From Bacillota bacterium (lineage in GTDB: Bacteria; Bacillota; Bacilli; Paenibacillales; Paenibacillaceae), in contig JAEWPC010000090.1 of the NCBI GenBank assembly GCA_023460795.1, positions 1-64,000 of the forward strand: DNA of 64,000 bases, in the 5' to 3' direction. The notes under the pieces were generated by a model. The model saw only the letters and a list, made by a program, of their open reading frames with translations, did not search any database and had not been told where the DNA came from. Positions 8,840 to 17,779 of this stretch are shown here, one piece after another. The position numbers and the translations under genes were made by a program. The stretch's first letter is position 1, and every line of letters starts with the position of its first letter.

Positions 8840-9742
8840 ATGGAATTCCGCCAATTGCAATACGCCATTCAGATCGCGGCCGAACGGAACTTCTCCCGCG
8901 CCGCGGACAAGCTGCATATCGCCCAGCCATCGTTAAGCCAGCAGCTGTCCAAGCTGGAGAAGGAGCTCGGCGTCCTGTTGTTCAAGCGCAGCACGAACTC
9001 CGTCGAGCTTACCTACGCCGGCTCCGTCTTCGTCGAGAAAGCGCAGCAGATCATCGATATGGCCGACCAGCTGCGCCGCGAGATGGAAGACATCGCCGAC
9101 ATGCGCAAAGGCCGCCTGGTCGTCGGCAGCCTGCCGATGACCGGCGCGCACGTGCTGCCATACGTGCTTCCCGTGTTTCGCAAGGCATACCCCGATATTG
9201 AAATCGTGTTGATTGAAGAGTCGACTCGCAATCTGGAGCAGTTGACGGCCAGCGGAGGTACGGATGTCAGCCTGCTGACGCTGCCGCTCGAAGAGCAATC
9301 GCTCGCCTATCAACCGCTCATCGACGAAGAGCTTTGCCTGGCGGTATCGCCGGACAGCCCTCTGGCGGGGCGCGACCGTGCCAAGCCGATCTCGATCGCG
9401 GAGCTCGCGGACGAGCCGTTCGTACTATTGAAGAAAGGACAAGGCTTCCGCGCGATCGCCCACGACTTGTGCAGGAGAGCAGGCTTCGAGCCCCGAGTCG
9501 TCTTCGAGAGCGGCAATATTAACACCGTCCAATCCCTTGTCGCCGCCGGGATGGGCATCTCGTTCGTCCCGAGTATGATGATGCTGAACGACTCGCAAGG
9601 CCGCGCGCCTGTATACCTAACGATCGAAGGCCGGCCGACGCGAACGCTCGTCATCGCCCATCGCAAAGGAAGATACTTATCGAATGCCGCCGAAGCGTTC
9701 ATCGCGACGTTCCGTCGCACGCTCGAGAATATCGACGATTGA
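8840..9742 (+). CDS. LysR family transcriptional regulator
   Basis: A 300-residue regulator with an N-terminal winged helix-turn-helix (MEFRQLQYAIQIAAERNFSRAADKLHIAQPSLS... region, residues 1-60) and a C-terminal periplasmic-binding-like effector domain (about 90-295). The start at 8840 is chosen because AAAGGA precedes it and LysR proteins begin at MEFRQL; the longer reading frame upstream consists of repeat sequence. It diverges from leuCD, so it is likely to regulate those genes, its own, or both, with a small-molecule coinducer that cannot be named. Confidence 0.93.
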   Translation: MEFRQLQYAIQIAAERNFSRAADKLHIAQPSLSQQLSKLEKELGVLLFKRSTNSVELTYAGSVFVEKAQQIIDMADQLRREMEDIADMRKGRLVVGSLPMTGAHVLPYVLPVFRKAYPDIEIVLIEESTRNLEQLTASGGTDVSLLTLPLEEQSLAYQPLIDEELCLAVSPDSPLAGRDRAKPISIAELADEPFVLLKKGQGFRAIAHDLCRRAGFEPRVVFESGNINTVQSLVAAGMGISFVPSMMMLNDSQGRAPVYLTIEGRPTRTLVIAHRKGRYLSNAAEAFIATFRRTLENIDD

Positions 9743-9750
9743 TTATAGGA

Positions 9751-9778
9751 GATGCCTCGTCCTGGCGGACGAGGCATC
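9751..9778. terminator. Hairpin between lysR and mtnU
   Basis: A perfect 12 bp stem, GATGCCTCGTCC with GGACGAGGCATC, and a 4-base loop lie between the convergent genes. The U-runs are short on both strands, but position and stability fit a shared terminator. Confidence 0.65.
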
Positions 9779-9789
9779 TTAACTAAAAC

Positions 9790-10587
9790 CTACATATATA
9801 AAGTCGGTCTTCGATCCGCGAAAACCGGAATACGCCCTCTCACCTCGTCGACAAGTCCCAGATTGATATCGGCGTACACGATCATCTCTTTCTCCTCCGC
9901 CTCGGCGATCACTTCGCCCCAAGGGTCGATGACCATCGAATGTCCGAAGAAGCTCGCTCCTCCGCTCTCTCCGACAGTGTTGCAGGAGACGACGTACATC
10001 TGATTCTCGATCGCGCGCGCCTGAAGCAGCGTCCTCCAGTGATGGAGACGCGGGTGCGGCCATTCCGCCGGCACGAACAGAATCTTAGCGCCATCGAGCG
10101 CGAGCTTGCGCGCGAGCTCCGGGAAACGGATGTCGTAGCAGATCATCGTTCCCGCGGCCACGCCGTCAAGCTCGAAGCGCCCCGGCTGCTCGCCTGCTTC
10201 GAGGTGCAGATGTTCGTTCATCAGCTGAAAAAGATGGATTTTGGAGTATTGCCCGATTTCCTCGCCTTGCGCATCGAAAATATAAGTCGTGTTCGTTACG
10301 CCCGTGGCATTCCGCTCTGCGATGGACCCGGCGTGTACGGCGATGCCGTGCTTGCGGCACCATTCCGAGATCGCCGATTTCGTCCGCTCCCCGTTCTCGT
10401 CCGCGATCGACTGAATGCGGTCGAGCGCGTAACCCGTATTCCACATTTCCGGCAGAACGATCAAGTCCGGCTTTGGCTGCGCCGTCGCGGCTTCATCCAG
10501 CTTGGCCATCATTGTCGCGAAGTTGGCTTCCGGATCCCCGGCTACGATATTCATTTGAACTAGCGCGATTCGAAGCGCCGTTGTCAT
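9790..10587 (-). CDS. mtnU: Carbon-nitrogen hydrolase, probable omega-amidase of methionine salvage
   Basis: A 265-residue nitrilase-superfamily amidase. The Glu-Lys-Cys triad is visible in VLPEMW, YSKIHLF and MICYDIRFPE. In B. subtilis, MtnU is encoded beside the MtnE transaminase; omega-amidases hydrolyse the alpha-keto-omega-amides (such as 2-oxoglutaramate) left when glutamine donates its amino group. Here it diverges from a MtnE-like aminotransferase, which supports the name. A GGAGTG site precedes the ATG. A general carbon-nitrogen hydrolase with another substrate cannot be excluded. Confidence 0.82.
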   Translation of the reverse strand: MTTALRIALVQMNIVAGDPEANFATMMAKLDEAATAQPKPDLIVLPEMWNTGYALDRIQSIADENGERTKSAISEWCRKHGIAVHAGSIAERNATGVTNTTYIFDAQGEEIGQYSKIHLFQLMNEHLHLEAGEQPGRFELDGVAAGTMICYDIRFPELARKLALDGAKILFVPAEWPHPRLHHWRTLLQARAIENQMYVVSCNTVGESGGASFFGHSMVIDPWGEVIAEAEEKEMIVYADINLGLVDEVRGRIPVFADRRPTLYM

Positions 10588-10728
10588 CTATGATCCACTC
10601 CTATTACACACGCTAATGCATCCATGTTACTGCATCGGATCGGGCAGGGCAACAACCGTTTGCCGATCCCCGCGAAATTGTGCTACATTCAACCTATCCT
10701 ACGAATGACGGAGATGAACTTGTTTACT

Positions 10729-11904
10729 ATGTCTTACTCGATCACATCCGCCGAGCGGCTGAAGACGCTGCCGGAACAATTTTTCGCCTCATTGGTCGCC
10801 AAAGCGAACGCGCGGGCAGCAAGCGGCCGCGACATCATCAATCTCGGACAAGGCAACCCCGACCTGCCGACTCCTCAAGCGATCGTCGAACGTCTCAAGC
10901 AAGCGGCCGACAATCCGCTCTATCATAAATATCCGCCTTTTCGCGGTTATCCGTTCTTGAAGGAAGCCGTTGCCAAGCGCTATAAGGAAGACTATGGCGT
11001 CGACCTCGACCCGAATACCGAAGTCGCCATACTGTTCGGCGGCAAAACCGGCCTAGTGGAACTCAGCCAATGCTTGCTGAATCCGGGGGACGTATGCCTC
11101 GTTCCAGACCCGGGTTATCCGGATTATTGGTCGGGCGTGGCGCTCGCAGGCGCTGAGATGGCGTTCATGCCGCTCACGGCGGATAACGCGTTCCTGCCGG
11201 ACTACTCGCGCATCGCGCCGGATATGCTGAAGCGCGCGAAGCTGATGTTCCTTAACTATCCGAACAATCCGACCGCGGCTACGGCCAACCTCTCTTTCTA
11301 TGAAGAGACGGTCGCATTCGCGGCGAAGAACGGAATCGTCGTGGCGAGCGACTTCGCTTACGGCGCGATCGGCTTCGACGGTGAGCGGCCGGTCAGCTTC
11401 CTGCAGACGCCTGGCGCGAAGGAAGTAGGCGTCGAGTTCTATACGCTCTCGAAGTCGTACAACATGGCCGGCTGGCGCGTCGGCTTCGCCCTCGGCAACG
11501 CCCAAATTATCGAGATGATCAACCTGATCCAAGACCATATGTACTGCAGCTTGTTCGGCGGCATTCAAGAAGCGGCAGCGGAGGCGTTGACCGGCTCCCA
11601 AGAATCCGTCAGACAGCTCGTCGCCACGTACGAAAACCGCCGGAACGCGCTATACGGCGCTCTATCCGAGATCGGATGGGAAGCGCCTAAGCCTGCCGGC
11701 TCGTTCTTCTGCTGGCTGCCGATCCCGAAGGGCCACACGTCCGTGTCGTTCGCAGACCTGCTGCTCGAGCAAGCGGACATCGTCGTGGCGCCGGGCACGG
11801 GCTTCGGCACGAGCGGCGAAGGCTATGTGCGTCTTGGCTTGCTGACGAGCGAGGAACGGCTTAGAGAGGTGGCCGCGAGAATCGGCAAGCTGAAGCTGTT
11901 CTAG
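10729..11904 (+). CDS. mtnE: Pyridoxal-phosphate aminotransferase, probable MtnE
   Basis: A class I/II aminotransferase of about 390 residues. MtnE performs the last step of methionine salvage, amination of 4-methylthio-2-oxobutanoate. LKTLPEQFFASL near the N-terminus and INLGQGNPDLPTP closely fit the Bacillus MtnE pattern; the PLP lysine lies in TLSKSYNMAGWR and the substrate-binding Arg in YVRLGLL. The start is uncertain: ATG codons at 10705, 10714 and 10729 are in frame, and 10729 matches the family N-terminus best, with GGAG 15 bases before it. The gene diverges from mtnU and is followed by the proBAC T-box. Confidence 0.82.
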   Translation: MSYSITSAERLKTLPEQFFASLVAKANARAASGRDIINLGQGNPDLPTPQAIVERLKQAADNPLYHKYPPFRGYPFLKEAVAKRYKEDYGVDLDPNTEVAILFGGKTGLVELSQCLLNPGDVCLVPDPGYPDYWSGVALAGAEMAFMPLTADNAFLPDYSRIAPDMLKRAKLMFLNYPNNPTAATANLSFYEETVAFAAKNGIVVASDFAYGAIGFDGERPVSFLQTPGAKEVGVEFYTLSKSYNMAGWRVGFALGNAQIIEMINLIQDHMYCSLFGGIQEAAAEALTGSQESVRQLVATYENRRNALYGALSEIGWEAPKPAGSFFCWLPIPKGHTSVSFADLLLEQADIVVAPGTGFGTSGEGYVRLGLLTSEERLREVAARIGKLKLF

Positions 11905-11940
11905 TGCGGCATCGCGGCGCGTAACATGGTCGTTGCTTCC

Positions 11941-11969
11941 TTTACATCCCTTACGCCGCATGGTATTGT
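11941..11969 (+). promoter_or_regulatory. Candidate sigma-A promoter for the proBAC leader
   Basis: TTTACA (11941-11946), a 17-base spacer and TATTGT (11964-11969) lie just before the T-box leader. Transcription would begin near 11976. The match is reasonable, but a start further upstream inside the end of mtnE is possible. Confidence 0.5.
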
Positions 11970-11975
11970 AAGTAT

Positions 11976-12252
11976 ATTAAGCGTCGATGGCTAACTCGGC
12001 GCAAGCGATAGCAACGCATTGACGGGAAACGAACCGGATCCGGGCATGTCCAGAGAGTAAATTTCCAGGCTGCGAGAATTTACCTTGTCCCCCGCTTCCC
12101 CCATCCCCGAGCGGACGGCGATGAGCCGTACGGCCCCTGCCGTTATCAGGGCGTTGAGCGGACGGATCGCGACTATCGGTCGCCCCGTCAACGAAGGTGG
12201 TACCGCGGAGGCTAGTCAGCTTCCGTCCTTTGATGAGGACGGAAGCTTTTTT
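11976..12252 (+). ncRNA. T-box leader of the proBAC operon
   Basis: The antiterminator T-box GAAGGTGGTACCGCGG is at 12193-12208 and is followed by an 11 bp terminator stem, AGCTTCCGTCC with GGACGGAAGCT, and a U-run (12218-12252). Upstream, AGAGAG followed by a hairpin GTAAATT...AATTTAC carrying GGCTGCGAG (about 12052-12088) is the typical stem III region. T-boxes sense uncharged tRNA; proBA in Bacillus is under tRNA-Pro T-box control, so proline is the expected specificity. The specifier codon could not be assigned with confidence; CCG near 12032 is a candidate. Confidence 0.88.
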
Positions 12253-12282
12253 GCGTTCGGAGTTATGCCAGACCACGAGCCG

Positions 12283-12525
12283 AATAGCGGAACAGATTTC
12301 CGTTATTCCTCGAATCCTCGGTGCCACGAGCCTAATAGCGGAACTGGTTTCCGTTATTTGGCCGCAAATCGATAACCCATAGCGGCAAACACTCGAATAA
12401 CGGAACAGACTTCCTCTATTTTGCGAATACTCGCGGCCTCGAGCCGAATAACGGAACAGACTTCCTCTATTTTGCGAATACTCGCGGCCTCGAGCCGAAT
12501 AGCAGAACGGGTTTTCGTTTTCGCT
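12283..12525. repeat. Array of palindromic AATAGCGGAAC/TTCCGTTATT repeats
   Basis: Five copies or partial copies start at 12283, 12334, 12396, 12447 and 12498. Copies have the form AATA(A/G)CGGAAC-N3-4-TTCC(G/T)(T/C)TATT, self-complementary over about 9-10 bp. The last units are near-identical 51 bp direct repeats that also carry TTTGCGAATACTCGCGGCC. The array fills the stretch between the T-box terminator and the proB ribosome binding site. The same family occurs at 42144-42332. Confidence 0.85.
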
Positions 12526-12573
12526 GCAGTACTTAACCTATTATTCTCTCCACCCAAGGAGTTGTCGGGAATC

Positions 12574-13698
12574 ATGAGTCAGCGTATCGTCGTCAAAATC
12601 GGCAGCAGCTCCCTCACGTCCGAGGAAGGCGGCCTGAACCGCGAGCAAGTGCAATTCTTCGCCGGCGAACTGGCCGCGCTGCACCAGGCGGGACATCAAG
12701 TGCTGCTGGTCACCTCGGGCGCGCAGGCGGCAGGGTTCAAGCAGCTTGGTTATCCGTCCAAGCCGAAGATCATCCACGAGAAGCAGGCAGCCGCGGCGGT
12801 CGGCCAAGCGCTGCTCATGCAAGCTTACCAAGAGGCGTTCGGAACGCAAGGCATCGCGGTCGCGCAAATTCTGCTCACGCGCCCCGACTTCAGCCTTAGG
12901 GATCGCGCGCAGAATGCCCAGCGCACGATCGAGGAGCTGCTGAAGCAGCGGGCGCTGCCGATCATCAACGAGAACGATACGGTCGCGGTCGACGAAATCA
13001 AATTCGGCGACAACGACTCTCTGTCCGCGCTCGTAGCGAATCTGGTCAAGGCCGACGGTCTTTACATCCTGACCGACATGGACGGCGTCTACTCGGCCGA
13101 CCCGCGCAAAGATCCGGACGCGGTCCGGTTCGACCGGATCGAGGTGCTGACCGACGAGCTGTATCGCGTAGCCGGCGGCGCCGGCACGGCGGTCGGAACG
13201 GGCGGCATGCGCTCGAAGATCGAAGCGGCGCGCATCGCCATGCAAGGCGGCGTACCGTTGTTCGTCGGCAGGGTAGTCGAACCCGGAGACTTATCGGAAG
13301 CCGTGCGAGGCCAAGGCAAAGGCACTTATTTCGCCTCGATGCATCATTCGTTGTCGTCCAAGAAGCAATGGGTCGGGTTCTTATCCGTCCCGCAAGGACG
13401 AATTACCGTCGACCAAGGCGCGGAAAACGCGCTGATGAATAACGGCCGCAGCTTGCTGCCGGCGGGCGTCATCTCGGCAAGCGGCGATTTCCACCCCGGA
13501 GACGTCGTGGAAGTCGTGAATGCGGACGGGCGGATACTCGGACGCGGCGTCACCCACTATGCCGCATGGCAAGTGACCGCCGTCGCCGGCTTATCCAGCG
13601 AAGAAGCCATGCGCAGAATCGAAGTTTCAAGAGTCGAAGTGATCCACCGCGACGAGTGGGTCGGATCTACGATCGTTAAGGAGGCAGATCACGCATGA
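12574..13698 (+). CDS. proB: Glutamate 5-kinase
   Basis: A 374-residue enzyme that phosphorylates glutamate in the first step of proline synthesis. The amino-acid kinase domain runs from about 3 to 255 (VVKIGSSSL, NENDTVAVDEI, FGDNDSLSALVA) and a C-terminal PUA domain from about 275. The start at 12574 has AAGGAG 12 bases before it; the open frame upstream of it is repeat sequence. proB is first in proBAC, behind the T-box leader, so expression should rise when tRNA-Pro is uncharged. Its stop overlaps the proA start. Confidence 0.96.
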   Translation: MSQRIVVKIGSSSLTSEEGGLNREQVQFFAGELAALHQAGHQVLLVTSGAQAAGFKQLGYPSKPKIIHEKQAAAAVGQALLMQAYQEAFGTQGIAVAQILLTRPDFSLRDRAQNAQRTIEELLKQRALPIINENDTVAVDEIKFGDNDSLSALVANLVKADGLYILTDMDGVYSADPRKDPDAVRFDRIEVLTDELYRVAGGAGTAVGTGGMRSKIEAARIAMQGGVPLFVGRVVEPGDLSEAVRGQGKGTYFASMHHSLSSKKQWVGFLSVPQGRITVDQGAENALMNNGRSLLPAGVISASGDFHPGDVVEVVNADGRILGRGVTHYAAWQVTAVAGLSSEEAMRRIEVSRVEVIHRDEWVGSTIVKEADHA

Positions 13699-14942
13699 GC
13701 GAAGTGATTACGAAAACCAAGGCGGCCAAAGCGACGGCCGTAACGCTAGGCACGTTGACGACCGCGCAGAAGAACGAAGCGCTATTGATGATGGCGGACG
13801 CCCTTATGGCAGACCATCCCGGCATTATCGCGGCGAACGAGGAAGACCTCGTCCGCGGAAGAGATAACGGGACGTCCTCTTCCCTGCTCGATCGCATCAA
13901 GCTTACGCCGGAACGTATCGAGGGCATCGCCGAAGGCATCCGCCAGATCGTCGAGCTGCCCGATCCTGTGGGCGAAGTGCTAGAATCCGGGCATCGTCCG
14001 AACGGTTTGTTCATCGAAAAGCGTCGCGTGCCGATCGGCGTTATCGGCATCATCTACGAAGCTCGTCCGAACGTCACCGTCGACGCGGCGGCTCTCTGTC
14101 TGAAGACGGGCAACGCCGTCGTCCTACGCGGAGGTTCGGCCGCCCTGTCTTCCAACCGCTATATCGTGAACGTGCTGCGCGAAGCGTTGTCGAAATCCGC
14201 TCTCCCTGCCGACGCTTTGCAGCTTATCGAGGATCCAAGCCGCGGCTCGGTCGACGAAATGCTGAAGCTGAACGGCCTCTTGGACGTCATAATCCCGCGC
14301 GGCGGGGCATCCTTAATTCAGAACGTCGTTCAGAACGCGACCGTACCGGTCATCGAGACCGGCGCGGGCATCTGCCATACGTTCGTCGACGAAAGCGCCA
14401 ATGTTGCCATGGCCGCCGAGATCGCGGTCAATGCCAAGGCGCAGCGCCCTTCCGTCTGCAATTCGATGGAAACGCTGCTCGTCCACAACCCATTTGCCGA
14501 GAAGCACCTCGCCACCCTAGCCGATGCCATGCGCCAAGCGAACGTCGAGCTTCGCGGCTGCGCCCGTACGCAGAAGCTGATCAGCGTCGACAAAGCGGCG
14601 ACGGACGAAGATTACGCGACGGAATACAACGACTACGTTCTCAACGTACGCATCGTCGATTCGCTGGACGAGGCGCTCGATCACATTCGCCGCTTCGGTA
14701 CGATGCATTCCGAATGCATCGTTACCGAGAACGCGGCTAACGCCGAGAGATTCCTGCAAGAAGTCGATGCGGCCGCCGTCTACCATAACGCCTCCACCCG
14801 CTTTACCGACGGCTTCGAATTCGGCTACGGCGCGGAAATCGGCATCAGTACCCAGAAGCTTCATGCGCGCGGCCCGATGGGGCTCCCTGCGTTGACTTCA
14901 ACCAAATACCGGATCATCGGCTCCGGGCAAATTCGCAAATAG
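13695..14942 (+). CDS. proA: Gamma-glutamyl phosphate reductase
   Basis: A 415-residue NADPH-dependent reductase of the aldehyde dehydrogenase superfamily that makes glutamate-5-semialdehyde. The catalytic cysteine sits in RPSVCNSMET, and ARPNVTVDAA and GPMGLPALTS are family blocks. It overlaps proB by 4 bases (ATGA) and has its own strong AAGGAGG site, so translation is coupled. Confidence 0.97.
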   Translation: MSEVITKTKAAKATAVTLGTLTTAQKNEALLMMADALMADHPGIIAANEEDLVRGRDNGTSSSLLDRIKLTPERIEGIAEGIRQIVELPDPVGEVLESGHRPNGLFIEKRRVPIGVIGIIYEARPNVTVDAAALCLKTGNAVVLRGGSAALSSNRYIVNVLREALSKSALPADALQLIEDPSRGSVDEMLKLNGLLDVIIPRGGASLIQNVVQNATVPVIETGAGICHTFVDESANVAMAAEIAVNAKAQRPSVCNSMETLLVHNPFAEKHLATLADAMRQANVELRGCARTQKLISVDKAATDEDYATEYNDYVLNVRIVDSLDEALDHIRRFGTMHSECIVTENAANAERFLQEVDAAAVYHNASTRFTDGFEFGYGAEIGISTQKLHARGPMGLPALTSTKYRIIGSGQIRK

Positions 14943-14954
14943 GAGCGTACCGAC

Positions 14955-15830
14955 ATGTCCGAGCAATCCAAATTAGCAGACTCAACCCTTACTTTCTACG
15001 GCGCGGGCTCGATGGCGGAAGCCATCCTTCGCGGTTTGGTCGAAGCGAAGCTGATCGAGCCTTCCCGCATCACCGTCTTGAACCGCCAGAACGCGGAGCG
15101 GCTGCGCGAGTTATCGCAAGCCTACGGCGTTATTCCGGCGATCGAAGATAATCATAAGATAGATGCGCTAAGAACGGCGGACATCGTCGTTCTCGGCATG
15201 AAGCCGAAAGACGCCGCTTCGGCGATCCGTTCGCTGCGTCCGCTCCTGCGTCCGGAGCAATTAGTCATCTCGGTCATCGCCGGCCTGTCGATCTCGACGA
15301 TCCATCAGCTGCTCGACCGCCCTCAGCCCGTCGTCCGGACGATGCCGAACACGTCCAGCACGATCGGCTTAGGCGCGACGGGAATCAGCTTCTCCGAATC
15401 CGTGACGGACGCACAGCGCGAGCTCTCGCTCGCTATCTTCAACGCGATCGGCATGAGCGTCGTCGTCGATGAGCCGCTGATCGAGGCGGTCAACGGCGTA
15501 TCCGGCAGCGGTCCCGCTTACATCTATTTCATGATGGAAGCGATGATCGACGCGGGCGTACAGCTTGGATTGACCCGCGAAGCGTCGACGGCGCTCACGG
15601 TCCAAACCGTGCGCGGAGCCGGAGAGATGGTTAAGCTCACCGGCGAAGATCCGGCGGAGCTGCGCCGCAAGGTGACCTCTCCTAACGGAACGACGTTCGC
15701 CGCGCTCGAGGTGATGCGCCAGTTCGGCTTCGAGGAAGGCATGAACAAAGCGATTCTGCGCTGCGCGGAGCGCGCGCGCGAGATGGGCGAAGCTATCCGC
15801 GCGGAAGCCGCTTCCCAGCAACGTCAATAG
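14955..15830 (+). CDS. proC: Pyrroline-5-carboxylate reductase
   Basis: A 291-residue enzyme completing proline synthesis. The N-terminal Rossmann fold has YGAGSMAEAIL, and the C-terminal dimer domain has the family signature around SGSGPAYIYFMMEAMIDAG and VTSPNGTT. AGGAG overlaps the end of proA just before its ATG. Co-location of all three proline genes under one T-box is simpler than in B. subtilis, where several ProC paralogues are scattered. It is followed after 18 bases by mtnW. Confidence 0.96.
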   Translation: MSEQSKLADSTLTFYGAGSMAEAILRGLVEAKLIEPSRITVLNRQNAERLRELSQAYGVIPAIEDNHKIDALRTADIVVLGMKPKDAASAIRSLRPLLRPEQLVISVIAGLSISTIHQLLDRPQPVVRTMPNTSSTIGLGATGISFSESVTDAQRELSLAIFNAIGMSVVVDEPLIEAVNGVSGSGPAYIYFMMEAMIDAGVQLGLTREASTALTVQTVRGAGEMVKLTGEDPAELRRKVTSPNGTTFAALEVMRQFGFEEGMNKAILRCAERAREMGEAIRAEAASQQRQ

Positions 15831-15848
15831 AAAGAAGGTACATTCTCG

Positions 15849-17072
15849 ATGGACTATTCTAAATACAGCTTGGCGACGTACCGTCTGTACGACGACAAAG
15901 CGGATTTCGATAAGAAAGCGACGGGCATCGCCGTAGGGCTTACCGTCGGCAGCTGGACGGAGCTTCCGGAGACGGCGAAAGCCCGAATGCAGCAGCACCT
16001 TGGCCAAGTCGTATCGGTCGACGTACGCGAAGGCGGTGAAGGCCAACGCTACGCCGATATGACGATCGCTTATCCCGACGTCAACTTCAGCCGCGACCTC
16101 CCTGCCCTGCTCGTGACCGCGTTCGGCAAGCTGTCGATGGACGGCCGTATTAAGCTGATCGATCTTCAGCCTTCGACCGATTTCCTGAGCGCGTTCCCTG
16201 GGCCGAAGTTCGGCATGCAAGGCGTGCGCGACCTGCTCGGCGTCCACGATCGCCCGCTCGTCATGAGCATTTTCAAGTCGGTCATCGGACACGATCTGAC
16301 AGGACTGCAAGAGCAGTTCCTCCAGCAGGCGCTCGGCGGCGTAGACTTGATCAAGGACGACGAAATCCTGTTCGAGAACCCGCTCACTCCGCTCGAGAAG
16401 CGCGTAGAGGCGTGCATGGATGCCGCCCGCGAAGCGGAAAGAGCAACCGGTCAGAAGCTGATCTACTTCACGAACCTAACCGGCTCGACGTTCCAATTGA
16501 AAGCGAACGCGAAGCGTGCGATCGCCGCTGGCGCGAACGGCTTATTGTTCAACGTGCTCGCTTATGGCTTCGATGCCCTGGCCGAGCTCGCCGCGGATCC
16601 CGACATCAACGTGCCGATCGCCGCGCATCCGTCGCTGGCTGGCGCGATCTATCCGTCCCCTTACCATGGCATGTCGGCGGCTCTGTTGCTAGGCAAGCTC
16701 ATGCGCATCGCCGGGGCGGATCTGAGCTTATTCCCGTCTCCGTACGGCTCGGTCGTCATGCCGAAAGCCGAGAACCTGGCGGTCAAGGAAGCGCTGCTTA
16801 ACGCGCCGTTGCCGCAGAAACCCGCTGTGCCGGTACCGTCCGCAGGCATTCACCCGGGACTTGTCCCGCTCATCCTGCAAGACTTCGGCCACGACGTCGT
16901 CGTCAACGCCGGAGGCGGCGTTCATGGGCACCCTATGGGAGCGGCTGCAGGCGGACGGGCTTTCCGTCAAGCCGTGGATGCCGTGATCCAAGGCCAGTCG
17001 CTTGAACATCACGCGCAACAACACGAAGAATTGCGCATCGCGATCGAGCGCTGGGGGGTACGCACATCTTGA
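15849..17072 (+). CDS. mtnW: 2,3-diketo-5-methylthiopentyl-1-phosphate enolase (RuBisCO-like)
   Basis: A 407-residue RuBisCO-like protein of the methionine salvage pathway; it enolises 2,3-diketo-5-methylthiopentyl-1-phosphate. GGVDLIKDDE is the equivalent of the RuBisCO block that carries the carbamylated lysine, and the barrel and GGGVHGHPMGAAAG phosphate loop are present. It follows proC by 18 bases with GAAGG before the ATG, so it probably lies on the T-box-controlled proBAC transcript unless an internal promoter exists. Next come mtnX and mtnB. Confidence 0.94.
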   Translation: MDYSKYSLATYRLYDDKADFDKKATGIAVGLTVGSWTELPETAKARMQQHLGQVVSVDVREGGEGQRYADMTIAYPDVNFSRDLPALLVTAFGKLSMDGRIKLIDLQPSTDFLSAFPGPKFGMQGVRDLLGVHDRPLVMSIFKSVIGHDLTGLQEQFLQQALGGVDLIKDDEILFENPLTPLEKRVEACMDAAREAERATGQKLIYFTNLTGSTFQLKANAKRAIAAGANGLLFNVLAYGFDALAELAADPDINVPIAAHPSLAGAIYPSPYHGMSAALLLGKLMRIAGADLSLFPSPYGSVVMPKAENLAVKEALLNAPLPQKPAVPVPSAGIHPGLVPLILQDFGHDVVVNAGGGVHGHPMGAAAGGRAFRQAVDAVIQGQSLEHHAQQHEELRIAIERWGVRTS

Positions 17073-17779
17073 GCATGAACAACACGACAGGCGCGAACGG
17101 CAAAGTCGCCTTCCCTCGCAAACCCGTCCTTTTCTGCGACTTCGACGGTACGATTACGCTTAGCGATAACATCGTCGCGGTCATGAAGCACTTCAATCCT
17201 CCCGGTTGGGAGACGATCGTGAACGATATCGTCGGAGGCCGCAAATCGCTCCAAGTCGGCGTCGGCGAAATGTTCGCCCTTCTCCCCTCTTCGATGAAGG
17301 ACGAAGTGACGAAATATATCGTAGAATCGGCCGGCATCCGCCCCGGCTTTCCGGAGCTCCTGCAATGGTGCAAAGACCACGACGTTCCGTTCTATGTCAC
17401 GAGCGGCGGCATCGACTTTTTCATCGAGCCTCTGCTGGCGCCGTTCGGGATTCCGGCTGATCATATTTATTGCAACGGAAGCGATTTTAGCGGCGAGAAC
17501 ATCAAGATCACTTGGCCCCACGAATGCGACGACGAGTGCGCGAACGGCGGCTGCGGGATGTGCAAGACGACGGTCATCCGCCGGTTTCCGAAGGACGAAT
17601 ACTTCCGCATCCTGATCGGCGACAGCATCACCGATTTCGAAGGCGCGAAAATCGTCGACCTCGTCTTCTCGCGTTCCCACCTTACGGATCAGTGCCGCGA
17701 GCTGGGATACCCGCACATTCCGTTCGAGACGTTCCATGATATCATTCGCCACTTGGAGCAAGGAGGGTTGTCCGAATGA
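17069..17779 (+). CDS. mtnX: 2-hydroxy-3-keto-5-methylthiopentenyl-1-phosphate phosphatase
   Basis: A 236-residue HAD-family phosphatase. The nucleophile loop is FCDFDGTIT, and GDSITDFEGAK holds the Mg-binding acidic residues; CDDECANGGCGMC is the cysteine-rich stretch seen in MtnX proteins. The start may be a TTG at 17069 that overlaps the mtnW stop (TTGA), or the ATG two codons later at 17075; the G-rich stretch upstream is better spaced for the TTG. It removes the phosphate made available by MtnW to give the acireductone precursor. Confidence 0.93.
   Translation: MSMNNTTGANGKVAFPRKPVLFCDFDGTITLSDNIVAVMKHFNPPGWETIVNDIVGGRKSLQVGVGEMFALLPSSMKDEVTKYIVESAGIRPGFPELLQWCKDHDVPFYVTSGGIDFFIEPLLAPFGIPADHIYCNGSDFSGENIKITWPHECDDECANGGCGMCKTTVIRRFPKDEYFRILIGDSITDFEGAKIVDLVFSRSHLTDQCRELGYPHIPFETFHDIIRHLEQGGLSE

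Noticed and set aside
10588..10728. SAM (S-box) riboswitch between mtnU and mtnE
   Set aside because: None of the conserved S-box blocks are present in the short divergent region.
15369..16310. A 313-codon leftward open frame over proC and mtnW
   Set aside because: It is antisense to two well-conserved enzymes and shows the Arg/His/Ala bias of shadow frames.
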